A stretch of DNA of 64,000 bases from assembly GCF_051132615.1 (NCBI RefSeq), contig NZ_CP152375.1, positions 2,108,001 to 2,172,000 on the forward strand, read 5' to 3'. Source of the stretch: G051132615 sp051132615. GTDB lineage: Bacteria > Pseudomonadota > Gammaproteobacteria > Burkholderiales > Neisseriaceae. Positions 35,830 to 44,985 of this stretch are shown here, in pieces. The translations under genes and the position numbers were made by a program. Within the stretch, counting starts at the first letter, position 1, and each line of letters opens with the position of its first letter. Under the pieces are notes generated by a model. The model saw only the letters and a program-made list of their open reading frames with translations, was not told the origin of the DNA and searched no databases.

Positions 35830-35935
35830 TCAGGTTAAAAAAATAATAGGTAAAGTTCTCGTCAATAGTCCATAAAACTAAGAAAAGTAGTCAGTCTAGA
35901 ATAAAAGCATCAAGCGACCATCATTGTTGTATTTT
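35830..35935 (-). pseudogene. Decayed fragment of a paralogue of the adjacent membrane protein gene
   Basis: Read on the minus strand from 35935, the frame gives KIQQ*WSLDAFILD*LLFLVL and on to WTIDENFTYYFF. This aligns with KILGWACIAFIMGWPLFFLL then WIIGEQFTYF in the neighbouring intact gene (36015-36647). Two in-frame stops are present, one of them replacing a Trp codon (TGA, complement of 35891-35893). It is a non-functional remnant of a tandem duplicate. Confidence 0.75.
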
Positions 35936-36014
35936 AATGTTAGATAAACGAGTTATTCATTTATGATTATTGAGATTATTTTGAATAAAATACTATTTTT
36001 TAAATTTTTTTAAA

Positions 36015-36647
36015 TTATTGATTTGTTTTTATTTTTTTGTTGAACGAAATTTTTTTAAAAAACCACCAAAATCCATAACAACTACCAATAAACAATGGAA
36101 TAATGATGAAAAGCCCCCAAACTTGGGTTAGATCTTCATTTATAAAAAGATAAAAAAATATGGTTCCGCCGAAAAGGATGATGAACTGGAGCCAAATAAA
36201 ACAAATAAGCACATATACGCAGCCAGATTGTGTTGATGTATTTGTTTGTTGGGTTTTTGTTATTGGTTTATTTAAGGGATGATTTGCAGCAATTGAATGA
36301 TGAATATATGCTTGATTGTGATAGCGCTTCATTCTCGGGCTATATTTTCCGTAAGCCAGCATAAATAACATTAAAAAAAAGGGCAGAATTACCATAGGGG
36401 TTGTTAATATACCCTCTATAACAGTTGTGATTATTCCTAATGTATAACCAATAATATCTGAAACTGAAGCTTTGAGGAGGACATAAATTAATAGAGATAA
36501 ACCAATTACAGCCGTGCAAAAATAAGTAAACTGTTCACCAATGATCCATAACAGGAAGAAAAGTGGCCAGCCCATAATAAAAGCGATACAAGCCCATCCT
36601 AATATTTTCCCCTCAAGTAATTTTCTATCGCCTAATTTAATTTTCAT
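36015..36647 (-). CDS. Unknown membrane protein
   Basis: A 210-residue protein with about five hydrophobic segments: GWACIAFIMGWPLFFLLWII near residue 20, further helices to residue 100, a hydrophilic loop (residues about 100-140, Thr/Gln/Asn-rich), then two C-terminal helices (GCVYVLICFIWLQFIILFGG and VWGLFIIIPLFIGSCYGFWW) and a Lys-rich tail. I do not recognise a family. A decayed paralogue lies 80 bp downstream. It is flanked by the hydrolase gene (convergent) and dctA. Confidence 0.7.
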   Translation of the reverse strand: MKIKLGDRKLLEGKILGWACIAFIMGWPLFFLLWIIGEQFTYFCTAVIGLSLLIYVLLKASVSDIIGYTLGIITTVIEGILTTPMVILPFFLMLFMLAYGKYSPRMKRYHNQAYIHHSIAANHPLNKPITKTQQTNTSTQSGCVYVLICFIWLQFIILFGGTIFFYLFINEDLTQVWGLFIIIPLFIGSCYGFWWFFKKISFNKKIKTNQ

Positions 36648-36699
36648 TGTTTAGTGTAATGTATGCAATATTGGGTAATTTTTGTGTTTTTATGAGTAA

Positions 36700-36725
36700 T
36701 AAGGCCAGCAAAAATACTGGCCTTA
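36700..36725 (-). terminator. Hairpin terminator of dctA
   Basis: TAAGGCCAG (36700-36708) pairs with CTGGCCTTA (36717-36725); the T tail on the minus strand is short. Confidence 0.65.
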
Positions 36726-36744
36726 TATCTTAGTCCAGATAAAC

Positions 36745-38052
36745 TTAATGATTTTCGAAAGGAATTTCTTTATTCAAAACTTTATGCATACGATCTTTGT
36801 CTAATGCTTTTTCCCATGCAGAAACCACTACAGCAGCCACAGCATTACCTGTGATATTGGTTAAGGCACGACATTCACTCATAAAGCGATCAATACCTAA
36901 AATCAATACCATCCCTGCAATTGGAATATCCGGCACCACAGCTAAAGTTGCGGCTAAAGTAATGAAGCCAGCACCTGTGACACCAGAAGCACCTTTAGAC
37001 GAAATCATTGCTACACCCAATATGGTAATTTGTTGTAATAGGCTTAAGTCAGTATTCGTGGCTTGAGCAATAAAAAGAACCGCCATCGTCATGTAAATAT
37101 TGGTGCCATCCAAGTTAAATGAATAACCTGTTGGTATGACCAAGCCCACGACAGGTTTCGCACATCCTAAATGTTCCAGTTTGCGCATCAGTTGGGGCAG
37201 AGCAGATTCAGAAGAACTGGTACCCAATACAATCATTAATTCTTCTTTTATGTAGGCAATAAATTTAAAGATATTAAAGCCAACATAATATGAAATAGCA
37301 CCTAAGACAACAATCACAAATACAATTGCAGTAAAGTAGAAAGTCAAAATAAGTTCTAACATCGGGCCTAAAGCAGAAATACCATATTTACCAATGGTAA
37401 AGGCCATGGCACCTAATGCACCGATTGGTGCCAGTTTGGTGATAAAACCAATGACAGCAAAAAGCACGTGAGAGATTTTTTCAAACAGTTCGAAAACCAT
37501 TGCACCTGTTTTGCCCATACGGGACAAACCGGCTCCGAATAAAATGGCAACCAATAATATTTGCAAAATATTGCCATCCACAAATGCACTAAATAGGGTA
37601 TTGGGGATAATGCTCATTAAAAAATCAACCAATGAACCATCATGTTGGGCATGGGTATATTTTTCAATATCTTTTGTATTTAAATGGCTCGGGTCAATAT
37701 TCATGCCAACACCAGGGCCAAAAAAGTGAGCAGACATTAAACCAATGACTAAGGCGAAAGTTGACACAATTTCAAAGTATAGTAAAGCTTTTGCGCCCAC
37801 TTTACCTACTTGTTTCATGTCATGAATCCCAGCAATACCTGTGACAACAGTACAGAAGATAATGGGGCCAATCACCATTTTGATCAGCTTAATAAAAGCG
37901 TCTCCTAAAGGCTTAAGATCGACTGCTGACCAATGAGCTTCTGCTCCTGTCACATTTTCCGGTGCAGGAAAATAGTGACCGAGTAGGATACCAACCACAA
38001 TTGCAAAAATGACTTGCACATATAATATTTTATAAAAAGGGGTTTTTTGCAT
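36745..38052 (-). CDS. dctA: C4-dicarboxylate:cation symporter DctA
   Basis: A 435-residue inner-membrane transporter of the DAACS family that takes up succinate, fumarate and malate. Typical segments are PFYKILYVQVIFAIVVGILL, KPLGDAFIKLIKMVIGPIIF, VLGTSSSESALPQLMRKLE (serine-rich reentrant loop) and GYSFNLDGTNIYMTMAVLFI. The start at 38052 (MQKTPFYK) has GGAGAAAGG upstream; an ATG seven codons earlier lies within that site. It is divergent from aceE across about 600 bp. Confidence 0.95.
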   Translation of the reverse strand: MQKTPFYKILYVQVIFAIVVGILLGHYFPAPENVTGAEAHWSAVDLKPLGDAFIKLIKMVIGPIIFCTVVTGIAGIHDMKQVGKVGAKALLYFEIVSTFALVIGLMSAHFFGPGVGMNIDPSHLNTKDIEKYTHAQHDGSLVDFLMSIIPNTLFSAFVDGNILQILLVAILFGAGLSRMGKTGAMVFELFEKISHVLFAVIGFITKLAPIGALGAMAFTIGKYGISALGPMLELILTFYFTAIVFVIVVLGAISYYVGFNIFKFIAYIKEELMIVLGTSSSESALPQLMRKLEHLGCAKPVVGLVIPTGYSFNLDGTNIYMTMAVLFIAQATNTDLSLLQQITILGVAMISSKGASGVTGAGFITLAATLAVVPDIPIAGMVLILGIDRFMSECRALTNITGNAVAAVVVSAWEKALDKDRMHKVLNKEIPFENH

Positions 38053-38666
38053 ATATAAGAAGCCTTTCTCCATTTGCCGATATATAGAATATCTAATTGT
38101 TTGATTTTATTATTTTTGTATTTAATTTTTTTAAATATTTTCTATTTAATTTATTGCAATTGTTGATAAATTTTTTTGATAAATATTTAAAATTTGGGCG
38201 CTAACTTAATGATATAAAAGCATTAATAATTCAGAGCGGCGCTATATTATCATAAAATAAAAATATTTATTCATTAATTTGAATGAAACTGTATTTGAGT
38301 GTAAATATTTTTACGTAAATAAAAATAAATTTTTATGGTAAATAATAATGCTAGTCTATTGTTTATAATAAAAAATTATGTAGAATGAAGACAGACTGTT
38401 ATGCATAGAATAAACATAACGATAATTAAAGTAAATTATGGGCATTACTATTTTATCTGTTTAAGGGCTTACAGTAATATCAAAAAACGGTTAAAATAAC
38501 CGATTGTGTGATTTTTTTCGTATGTGAACAGGTAAATGTTGTTTTGGTTTCTAATATATACATTTCTCAGGGCTTGTTTATTACGTAGTAAATGAATGAT
38601 CAATTAAATGTTTAGTTTTGAAAAAAATAATACCAAATAAATGGTTAATGAATGGAGAGTTAAATT
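38053..38666. other. Long AT-rich divergent regulatory region between dctA and aceE
   Basis: About 610 bp without a gene. It must hold promoters for both dctA and aceE. A perfect inverted repeat CGGTTA-AAA-TAACCG lies at 38488-38502, about 165 bp before aceE, followed by a T run at 38512-38518; it could be an operator or a terminator of a short leader transcript. Nothing else is recognisable. Confidence 0.5.
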
Positions 38667-41342
38667 ATGTCAACCCCTACACAGTTTCCTAATGATATTG
38701 ATCCAGTTGAAACGCAAGAATGGTTAGACGCATTAAGTTCTGTTTTAGAAAATGAAGGCCCAGAAAGAGCTCATTTTTTATTGGAAAATTTAGTTAAATA
38801 TACACGTCGTAGAGGCGTACATTTACCTTTTGATGCCACAACTTCTTATATCAATACTATTCCTGTAGGCCAAGAACAAAAAATACCTGGAGATCAGGAG
38901 CTGGAACACCGTATTCGCTCGTTTATTCGTTGGAATGCAATAGCGATGGTGTTAAGAGCCAGTAAAAAAGATCTTGAGTTGGGGGGGCATATTGCATCTT
39001 TTCAATCAGCTGCGACATTATATGATGTAGGGTTTAACCATTTTTGGAAAGCAGCCAATGCAGAGCAAGGTGGCGATATGGTGTTTATCCAAGGGCATTC
39101 TGCTCCTGGTATTTATGCCCGTGCTTTTGTTGAGGGTCGCTTAACAGAAGAGCAAATGAGTAATTTCCGTCAGGAAGTTCACGGTGGTGGTTTGTCTTCT
39201 TACCCTCATCCATGGTTAATGCCTGATTTTTGGCAGTTTCCAACTGTTTCAATGGGTCTTGGTCCTTTGATGGGGATTTATCAGGCTCGTTTCTTAAAAT
39301 ATCTTGAATCTCGTGGTTTGGTTCAAACCAAAGGTCGTAAAGTTTGGGTATTTTGTGGTGATGGTGAAATGGATGAACCAGAAAGCCAAGGTGCCATTTC
39401 TCTTGCTGCACGCGAAGGTTTGGATAACTTGATTTTTGTGATTAACTGTAATTTACAACGTCTAGATGGCCCTGTGCGTGGTAATGGCAAAATTATTCAA
39501 GAATTAGAAGGCAACTTCCGCGGAGCAGGTTGGAACGTCTTAAAAGTTATTTGGGGTAGCCGTTGGGATGGCTTATTGGCTCAAGATAAAGACAATATCC
39601 TCAAACAACGTATGGATGAATGTGTTGATGGTGATTACCAAACATTTAAATCTAAAGATGGTGCTTATGTACGTGAACAGTTCTTTGGCAAATACCCAGA
39701 ATTAAAAGACATGGTTGCCAATATGAGTGACGATGAAATCTGGGCATTAAACCGTGGTGGTCATGATCCACATAAAGTTTATGCTGCTTACCATGAAGCC
39801 ACCAATAATGCCAATGGCCGTCCTACTGTTATTTTGGCAAAAACCATTAAAGGTTACGCGATGGGTGCTTCTGGTGAAGCACAAAATACAGCGCACCAAA
39901 CCAAGAAAATGGATATTGAATCATTGCGTCGCTTTAGAGATCGCTTTGATATTCCTGTTACTGATGAACAATTAGAGTGCCCACCATTTTATCGTCCAGC
40001 TGATGACAGCCCTGAAATGCAATATATGCAAGAGCGGCGTAAACAATTAGGTGGCTACTTGCCAGCACGTCACCCTAATCATGAACCATTGCCTATTCCA
40101 GAATTAAGTGCATTTGAGGCACAACTTAAAGATAGTGGCGATCGTGAGTTTTCAAGCACTATGGCGTTTGTGCGTGTGTTAAGCACTTTGTTAAAAGACA
40201 AACAAATTGGTAAACGTATTGTGCCAATTGTGCCAGATGAAAGCCGTACTTTTGGTATGGAAGGTATGTTCCGTCAGTATGGTATTTGGAACCCTAAAGG
40301 CCAAACTTATGTACCACAAGACCATGATCAGTTGATGTTCTATAAAGAATCGGTAGATGGTCAGATTTTGCAAGAAGGTATTAATGAACCAGGTGCAATG
40401 AGTTCATGGATTGCGGCAGCAACCAGTTATGCTAACAGTAACTTTACCATGATCCCATTTTATATTTACTACTCAATGTTTGGGTTCCAACGTATAGGCG
40501 ATCTAGCATGGGCAGCAGGAGATTTACGTGCAAAAGGTTTCTTATTAGGGGGAACAGCAGGTCGCACGACATTAAATGGTGAAGGCTTACAGCATGAAGA
40601 TGGGCATAGCCATATTCAAGCTGGCTTGATTCCTAACTGTATCAGTTATGATCCAACTTTTGCTTATGAAGTTGCTGTGATTGTTCAAGATGGTTTACGT
40701 CGCATGTTTGTTGAGCAAGAAGATGTGTTCTACTATTTAACTGTAATGAATGAAAATTATCATCACCCTGCTATTCCAGAAGGTGAAAAAGTTAAAGAAG
40801 ATATCTTAAAAGGTATTTATTGCTTAAAAGAAGGCGAAGCAGGCAAATTAAAAGTTCAGTTAATGGGCTCAGGTACCATTTTAACTGAAGTAATGGCGGC
40901 AGCAGACTTATTAAAAGCTGATTTTGGTGTAGATGCGGATATTTGGAGCGTGACTTCATTTAATTTACTGAACCGTGATGGCCGTGAGGTCGAGCGTTAT
41001 AATCGCTTACACCCATTAGCGCAAGCGAAAGTGCCTTTTATTACTGAACAGTTACAAGGTCGTAGTGGCCCATTTATTGCTGCAACGGATTATATTCGTG
41101 AGTATGCAGATCAGGTTCGCCAATTTGTACCAGGAGATTATGTGGTATTGGGTACAGATGGCTTTGGTCGCAGTGATTCACGTGCAAATTTACGTGAATT
41201 CTTTGAGGTTAATCGTTATAACGTGGCGGTGGCAGCTTTAAGCGCATTGGCTAACCAAGGTCAGATTGGTAAAGATGTGGTTGCTCAAGCGATTGAAAAA
41301 TATGGCATTGATGCTGACGTTGAACCAAGCTGGAAACGTTAA
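38667..41342 (+). CDS. aceE: Pyruvate dehydrogenase E1 component, homodimeric
   Basis: The thiamine-diphosphate-dependent E1 subunit (891 residues) that decarboxylates pyruvate and transfers acetyl to the E2 lipoyl groups. The length and sequences such as DPVETQEWLDALSSVLENEG, GDGEMDEPESQGAISLAARE (TPP-binding GDGE...) and RTFGMEGMFRQYGIW are those of the homodimeric proteobacterial type. A GGAGAG-like site lies ahead of the ATG. First gene of aceE-aceF-lpdA; a hairpin follows it. Confidence 0.97.
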   Translation: MSTPTQFPNDIDPVETQEWLDALSSVLENEGPERAHFLLENLVKYTRRRGVHLPFDATTSYINTIPVGQEQKIPGDQELEHRIRSFIRWNAIAMVLRASKKDLELGGHIASFQSAATLYDVGFNHFWKAANAEQGGDMVFIQGHSAPGIYARAFVEGRLTEEQMSNFRQEVHGGGLSSYPHPWLMPDFWQFPTVSMGLGPLMGIYQARFLKYLESRGLVQTKGRKVWVFCGDGEMDEPESQGAISLAAREGLDNLIFVINCNLQRLDGPVRGNGKIIQELEGNFRGAGWNVLKVIWGSRWDGLLAQDKDNILKQRMDECVDGDYQTFKSKDGAYVREQFFGKYPELKDMVANMSDDEIWALNRGGHDPHKVYAAYHEATNNANGRPTVILAKTIKGYAMGASGEAQNTAHQTKKMDIESLRRFRDRFDIPVTDEQLECPPFYRPADDSPEMQYMQERRKQLGGYLPARHPNHEPLPIPELSAFEAQLKDSGDREFSSTMAFVRVLSTLLKDKQIGKRIVPIVPDESRTFGMEGMFRQYGIWNPKGQTYVPQDHDQLMFYKESVDGQILQEGINEPGAMSSWIAAATSYANSNFTMIPFYIYYSMFGFQRIGDLAWAAGDLRAKGFLLGGTAGRTTLNGEGLQHEDGHSHIQAGLIPNCISYDPTFAYEVAVIVQDGLRRMFVEQEDVFYYLTVMNENYHHPAIPEGEKVKEDILKGIYCLKEGEAGKLKVQLMGSGTILTEVMAAADLLKADFGVDADIWSVTSFNLLNRDGREVERYNRLHPLAQAKVPFITEQLQGRSGPFIAATDYIREYADQVRQFVPGDYVVLGTDGFGRSDSRANLREFFEVNRYNVAVAALSALANQGQIGKDVVAQAIEKYGIDADVEPSWKR

Positions 41343-41348
41343 TTAAAC

Positions 41349-41376
41349 ACTCAGGCAGTATCTCTGCCTGAGTTTT
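41349..41376 (+). terminator. Hairpin between aceE and aceF (partial terminator/attenuator)
   Basis: ACTCAGGCAG (41349-41358) pairs with CTGCCTGAGT (41364-41373), followed by TTT. The downstream genes belong to the same complex, so it may reduce rather than stop transcription, or protect mRNA ends. Confidence 0.6.
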
Positions 41377-41426
41377 AACGATATAAACGAAACAAATGGC
41401 AAACTGAATAAAATTAAGGAAAGACC

Positions 41427-43061
41427 ATGAGCCAACTGATAGAACAAAAAGTGCCTGATATTGGCGGACATGATAATGTAGATATTATTGATGTTGCGGT
41501 AAAAGTCGGTGACAGTGTCAATGTAGATGACACACTGATTACCTTAGAAACAGATAAAGCAACAATGGATGTACCAGCAACACAAGCCGGTATTGTAAAA
41601 GAAATAAAAGTAACAACTGGCGATAAAATCAGTGAAGGTGGTGTGATTTTGGTTCTGGAAAGTGCTGCTACTCAAGCCGCTACTACCCAACCTGTAGAAG
41701 AAACTAAAACACAACCAGTTGCAACTGCAGCTCCAACCGCTTCGTCTAATGGACAAGATATCACACTCGTTGTGCCTGATATTGGTGGGCATGATAATGT
41801 CGATATTATTGATGTAGCAGTTAAAGTGGGCGATACAATTAATGTAGATGATACGTTAATTACCTTAGAAACAGACAAAGCCACCATGGATGTTCCTGCA
41901 ACTGCTGCTGGTGTGGTCAAAGAAGTCAAAGTCAAAGTAGGGGACAAAATCAGCGAAGGTGGTGCGATTGTGGTTGTTTCTTCTTTAGCAACAACATCTT
42001 CAGTTAAAACTGCCCCTGCTCAAGTAGAACCTACAGCACCACAAGCAACGACTGTAGCCAGCCAAACAGCTGCGCCAGCACCACAACAAGCACCTCGTCA
42101 AAGAGAAGCATTTGGTGCGACACCATTTAATGAGCAAACCTTTATCAAAGCACATGCAAGCCCATCAGTACGTGCATTGGCGCGTGAATTGGGTGTTGAT
42201 TTAGGCCAATTAAAAGGTACTGGTCGTAAAGGCCGTATTGTTGCAGATGATATCAAGAATTATGTAAAAGCTGCTTTACAAGGCAATACTGCTAGTGGCG
42301 CGGCAGCAGGCACATCATTAGGTGGTGGTTTGGATTTATTGCCATGGCCTAAAGTAGATTTTGCTAAATTTGGTGAGGTCGAAGTACAACCATTAAGCCG
42401 TATTAAGAAAATTTCTGGGCAAAACTTAAGTCGCAATTGGGTGATGATTCCTCATGTTACCGTCAATGAAGACGCTGATATGACTGATCTTGAAGCATTC
42501 CGTAAGTTAATGGTAAAAGAGTGGGAAAAAACAGGCGAAAAACTGTCTCCTTTGGCTTTTATCATTAAGGCGTCTGAGTTGGCTTTAAAAGCCTTCCCTG
42601 AATTTAACTCCTCTTTGGATGGCGATAATTTGGTATTGAAAAAATACTACAATATTGGTTTTGCAGCAGATACACCAAATGGATTGGTTGTGCCTGTGAT
42701 TAAAAATGTAGACCAAATGGGTGTGCGTGAGATTTCAGGAGAATTAACCCGTTTATCTGGCTTGGCGCGTGAAGGTAAGTTAAAACCAACCGATATGCAA
42801 GGTGCGTGTTTCACTATTTCCAGTTTAGGTGGTATTGGTGGAACAGGCTTTACCCCAATTGTAAATGCACCAGAAGTGGCTATTTTAGGTGTGTGTAAGT
42901 CACAAATCAAACCTGTTTGGAATGGTAAAGAGTTTGAACCGCGCCTAATGTGTCCATTGTCGTTATCATTTGATCATCGAGTGATTGATGGTGCAGCAGG
43001 TATGCGTTTTACCGTATATATTGCTAAATTGTTAAGTGATATCAAGCGTTGGGTGTTGTAA
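41427..43061 (+). CDS. aceF: Dihydrolipoamide acetyltransferase (PDH E2) with two lipoyl domains
   Basis: The 544-residue core enzyme of the pyruvate dehydrogenase complex. Two N-terminal lipoyl domains (about residues 1-78 and 112-188) each have the ETDKATMDVPA site, lipoylated at Lys44 and Lys151. An Ala/Pro/Thr/Gln-rich linker leads to the E3/E1-binding domain (ASPSVRALARELGVDLGQLK, about 246-283) and the catalytic domain ending in SLSFDHRVIDGAAG, with the active His. The ATG has AAGGAAAG upstream. The two lipoyl modules are also highly similar at DNA level. Confidence 0.97.
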   Translation: MSQLIEQKVPDIGGHDNVDIIDVAVKVGDSVNVDDTLITLETDKATMDVPATQAGIVKEIKVTTGDKISEGGVILVLESAATQAATTQPVEETKTQPVATAAPTASSNGQDITLVVPDIGGHDNVDIIDVAVKVGDTINVDDTLITLETDKATMDVPATAAGVVKEVKVKVGDKISEGGAIVVVSSLATTSSVKTAPAQVEPTAPQATTVASQTAAPAPQQAPRQREAFGATPFNEQTFIKAHASPSVRALARELGVDLGQLKGTGRKGRIVADDIKNYVKAALQGNTASGAAAGTSLGGGLDLLPWPKVDFAKFGEVEVQPLSRIKKISGQNLSRNWVMIPHVTVNEDADMTDLEAFRKLMVKEWEKTGEKLSPLAFIIKASELALKAFPEFNSSLDGDNLVLKKYYNIGFAADTPNGLVVPVIKNVDQMGVREISGELTRLSGLAREGKLKPTDMQGACFTISSLGGIGGTGFTPIVNAPEVAILGVCKSQIKPVWNGKEFEPRLMCPLSLSFDHRVIDGAAGMRFTVYIAKLLSDIKRWVL

Positions 43062-43073
43062 GTAATTTGCTTT

Positions 43074-43105
43074 AAAGGCTGCCTAGGTAAGTATGGCAGC
43101 CTTTT
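43074..43105 (+). terminator. Hairpin between aceF and lpdA
   Basis: AAAGGCTGCC (43074-43083) pairs with GGCAGCCTTT (43095-43104). A T tail is nearly absent. As for the aceE-aceF hairpin it may be an attenuator or processing element. Confidence 0.55.
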
Positions 43106-43149
43106 CATATATCAATAATGAGTTTGAACTCATTTTGGGAGTAAAAATA

Positions 43150-44928
43150 ATGGCTCTAGTTGAATTAAAAGTCCCTGATATTGGTGGGCACAGTAATGTA
43201 GATGTAATTGATGTTCTGGTTAAAGCAGGTGACAGTGTCGCTTTAGAAGACGCATTGATTACTTTGGAAACAGATAAAGCAACGATGGATGTGCCTGCTG
43301 AACAAGCAGGAGTGATTAAAGAAGTTAAAGTTGCCGTAGGCTCTAAAGTCAGTGAAGGTGATGTGATTGCGTTGGTTGATGTTGCCGCTAGTGAACAAGT
43401 GGCACAAGCTACTACCAGTACAACATCTGAGGCAACCAAATCTGCACCTGAGGCAGTTGTTGCACCAGCTGCTGCCAGTTTTTCAGGTAGTGCAGATACA
43501 GAATACGATATGCTGGTTTTAGGTGGTGGTCCTGGTGGTTATTCTGCCGCTTTTCGTGCTGCAGACTTGGGGTTAAATACGGTTATTGTTGAGCGATACA
43601 GTACTTTAGGTGGTGTTTGTTTGAACGTAGGTTGTATCCCATCTAAAGCGTTGCTACACAATGCTGCGGTAATGGACGAAGTGAAGCATTTGGCTGCTAA
43701 TGGCATTAAATATGCAGAACCAGAAATTGATATTGATGCTTTACGTGGATATAAAGAAAAAGTCATTTCTAAGTTAACGACAGGTCTAGCTGGTATGGCG
43801 CGTGCACGCAAAGTGACTTTTGTTCGAGGTGTTGGGCAATTTATTGATCCAAACCATATGGAAGTTGCCTTGACCCAAGGTTCAGGACAAGAGCTAACAG
43901 GTGAAAAGCAAACCATTAAGTTTAAACAGGCCATTATTGCTGCTGGCAGCCGTGTGGTGAAACTACCTTTTATTCCAGAAGATCCGCGTATTGTCGATTC
44001 AACTGGCGCTTTAAAATTACAATCTGTTCCAAAAAGAATGCTGATTATTGGTGGTGGCATTATTGGGTTGGAAATGGGGACAGTTTATTCCACTTTAGGT
44101 GCGCGCTTAGATGTGGTTGAAATGATGGATGGCCTGATGCAAGGTGCAGACCGTGATATGGTTAAAATTTGGCAAAAATACAATGCCCATCGTTTTGATA
44201 ATATTATGACTGGCACCAAAACAGTTGCCGTTGAGGCCAAAACAGAGGGTATTTATGTGACTTTTGAAGGCGAAAATGCTCCTAAAGAGCCTCAATGTTA
44301 TGATCTAGTACTGGTTGCTGCTGGCCGTGCGCCAAATGGCTTAACCATTGGTGCGGATAAAGCAGGTGTTGCTGTGTCAGAAAGAGGTTTTATCAATGTT
44401 GATAAACAAATGCGTACCAATGTGTCCCATATTTTTGCCATTGGGGATTTAGTAGGGCAACCAATGTTGGCACATAAAGCTGTACATGAAGGACATGTGG
44501 CAGCAGAAAACGCCGCAGGGCACAAAGCTTTCTTTGATGCTCGTGTGATTCCTGGTGTAGCCTATACTGACCCTGAAGTTGCATGGGTGGGCGTAACAGA
44601 AGAAGTAGCCAAAAAAGAAGGCATTAAAATCACCAAGTCCGTTTTCCCTTGGGCTGCTTCTGGTCGTGCCATTGCCAATGGTCGTGATGAAGGCATGACA
44701 AAGCTGATTTTTGATGAACAAACAGGGCTGATTATTGGTGGTGCGATTGTGGGTACAGGAGCAGGCGATATGATCAGTGAAATTTGTTTGGCCATTGAAA
44801 TGGGTTGTGATGCTGAAGATATCGGTAAAACCATTCACCCTCATCCTACTTTAGGTGAAAGTATTGGTATGGGCGCAGAAGTGGCTTTAGGCATGTGTAC
44901 CGATTTGCCACCAATGAAGAAAAAATAA
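43150..44928 (+). CDS. lpdA: Dihydrolipoamide dehydrogenase (PDH E3) with N-terminal lipoyl domain
   Basis: The FAD-dependent E3 subunit (592 residues) that reoxidises dihydrolipoamide with NAD+. A lipoyl domain occupies residues 1-80 (ETDKATMDVPA, Lys43), then an Ala/Thr/Ser linker, and from about residue 118 the flavoprotein: FAD-binding DMLVLGGGPGGYSAAFRAA, redox disulfide GGVCLNVGCIPSKALLHN, NAD-binding RMLIIGGGIIGLEMG and the C-terminal HPHPTLGES with the catalytic His. This fusion is the P64K type. The start at 43150 has GGGAG upstream; an earlier in-frame ATG at 43093 lies inside the preceding hairpin. Confidence 0.97.
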   Translation: MALVELKVPDIGGHSNVDVIDVLVKAGDSVALEDALITLETDKATMDVPAEQAGVIKEVKVAVGSKVSEGDVIALVDVAASEQVAQATTSTTSEATKSAPEAVVAPAAASFSGSADTEYDMLVLGGGPGGYSAAFRAADLGLNTVIVERYSTLGGVCLNVGCIPSKALLHNAAVMDEVKHLAANGIKYAEPEIDIDALRGYKEKVISKLTTGLAGMARARKVTFVRGVGQFIDPNHMEVALTQGSGQELTGEKQTIKFKQAIIAAGSRVVKLPFIPEDPRIVDSTGALKLQSVPKRMLIIGGGIIGLEMGTVYSTLGARLDVVEMMDGLMQGADRDMVKIWQKYNAHRFDNIMTGTKTVAVEAKTEGIYVTFEGENAPKEPQCYDLVLVAAGRAPNGLTIGADKAGVAVSERGFINVDKQMRTNVSHIFAIGDLVGQPMLAHKAVHEGHVAAENAAGHKAFFDARVIPGVAYTDPEVAWVGVTEEVAKKEGIKITKSVFPWAASGRAIANGRDEGMTKLIFDEQTGLIIGGAIVGTGAGDMISEICLAIEMGCDAEDIGKTIHPHPTLGESIGMGAEVALGMCTDLPPMKKK

Positions 44929-44950
44929 TCTGTTTCATTGTATTAATCAA

Positions 44951-44985
44951 AAAACAGCAACCAATGGTTAGGTTGCTGTTTTTGA
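44951..44985. terminator. Bidirectional terminator after lpdA
   Basis: AAAACAGCAACC (44951-44962) pairs with GGTTGCTGTTTT (44971-44982); it ends in T on the + strand and A-rich sequence precedes it. It also overlaps the end of the convergent hydrolase unit. Confidence 0.88.

Noticed and set aside
43539..44060. A 173-codon minus-strand frame inside lpdA
   Set aside because: It is antisense to the conserved FAD/NAD domain of lpdA and shows no independent signal.
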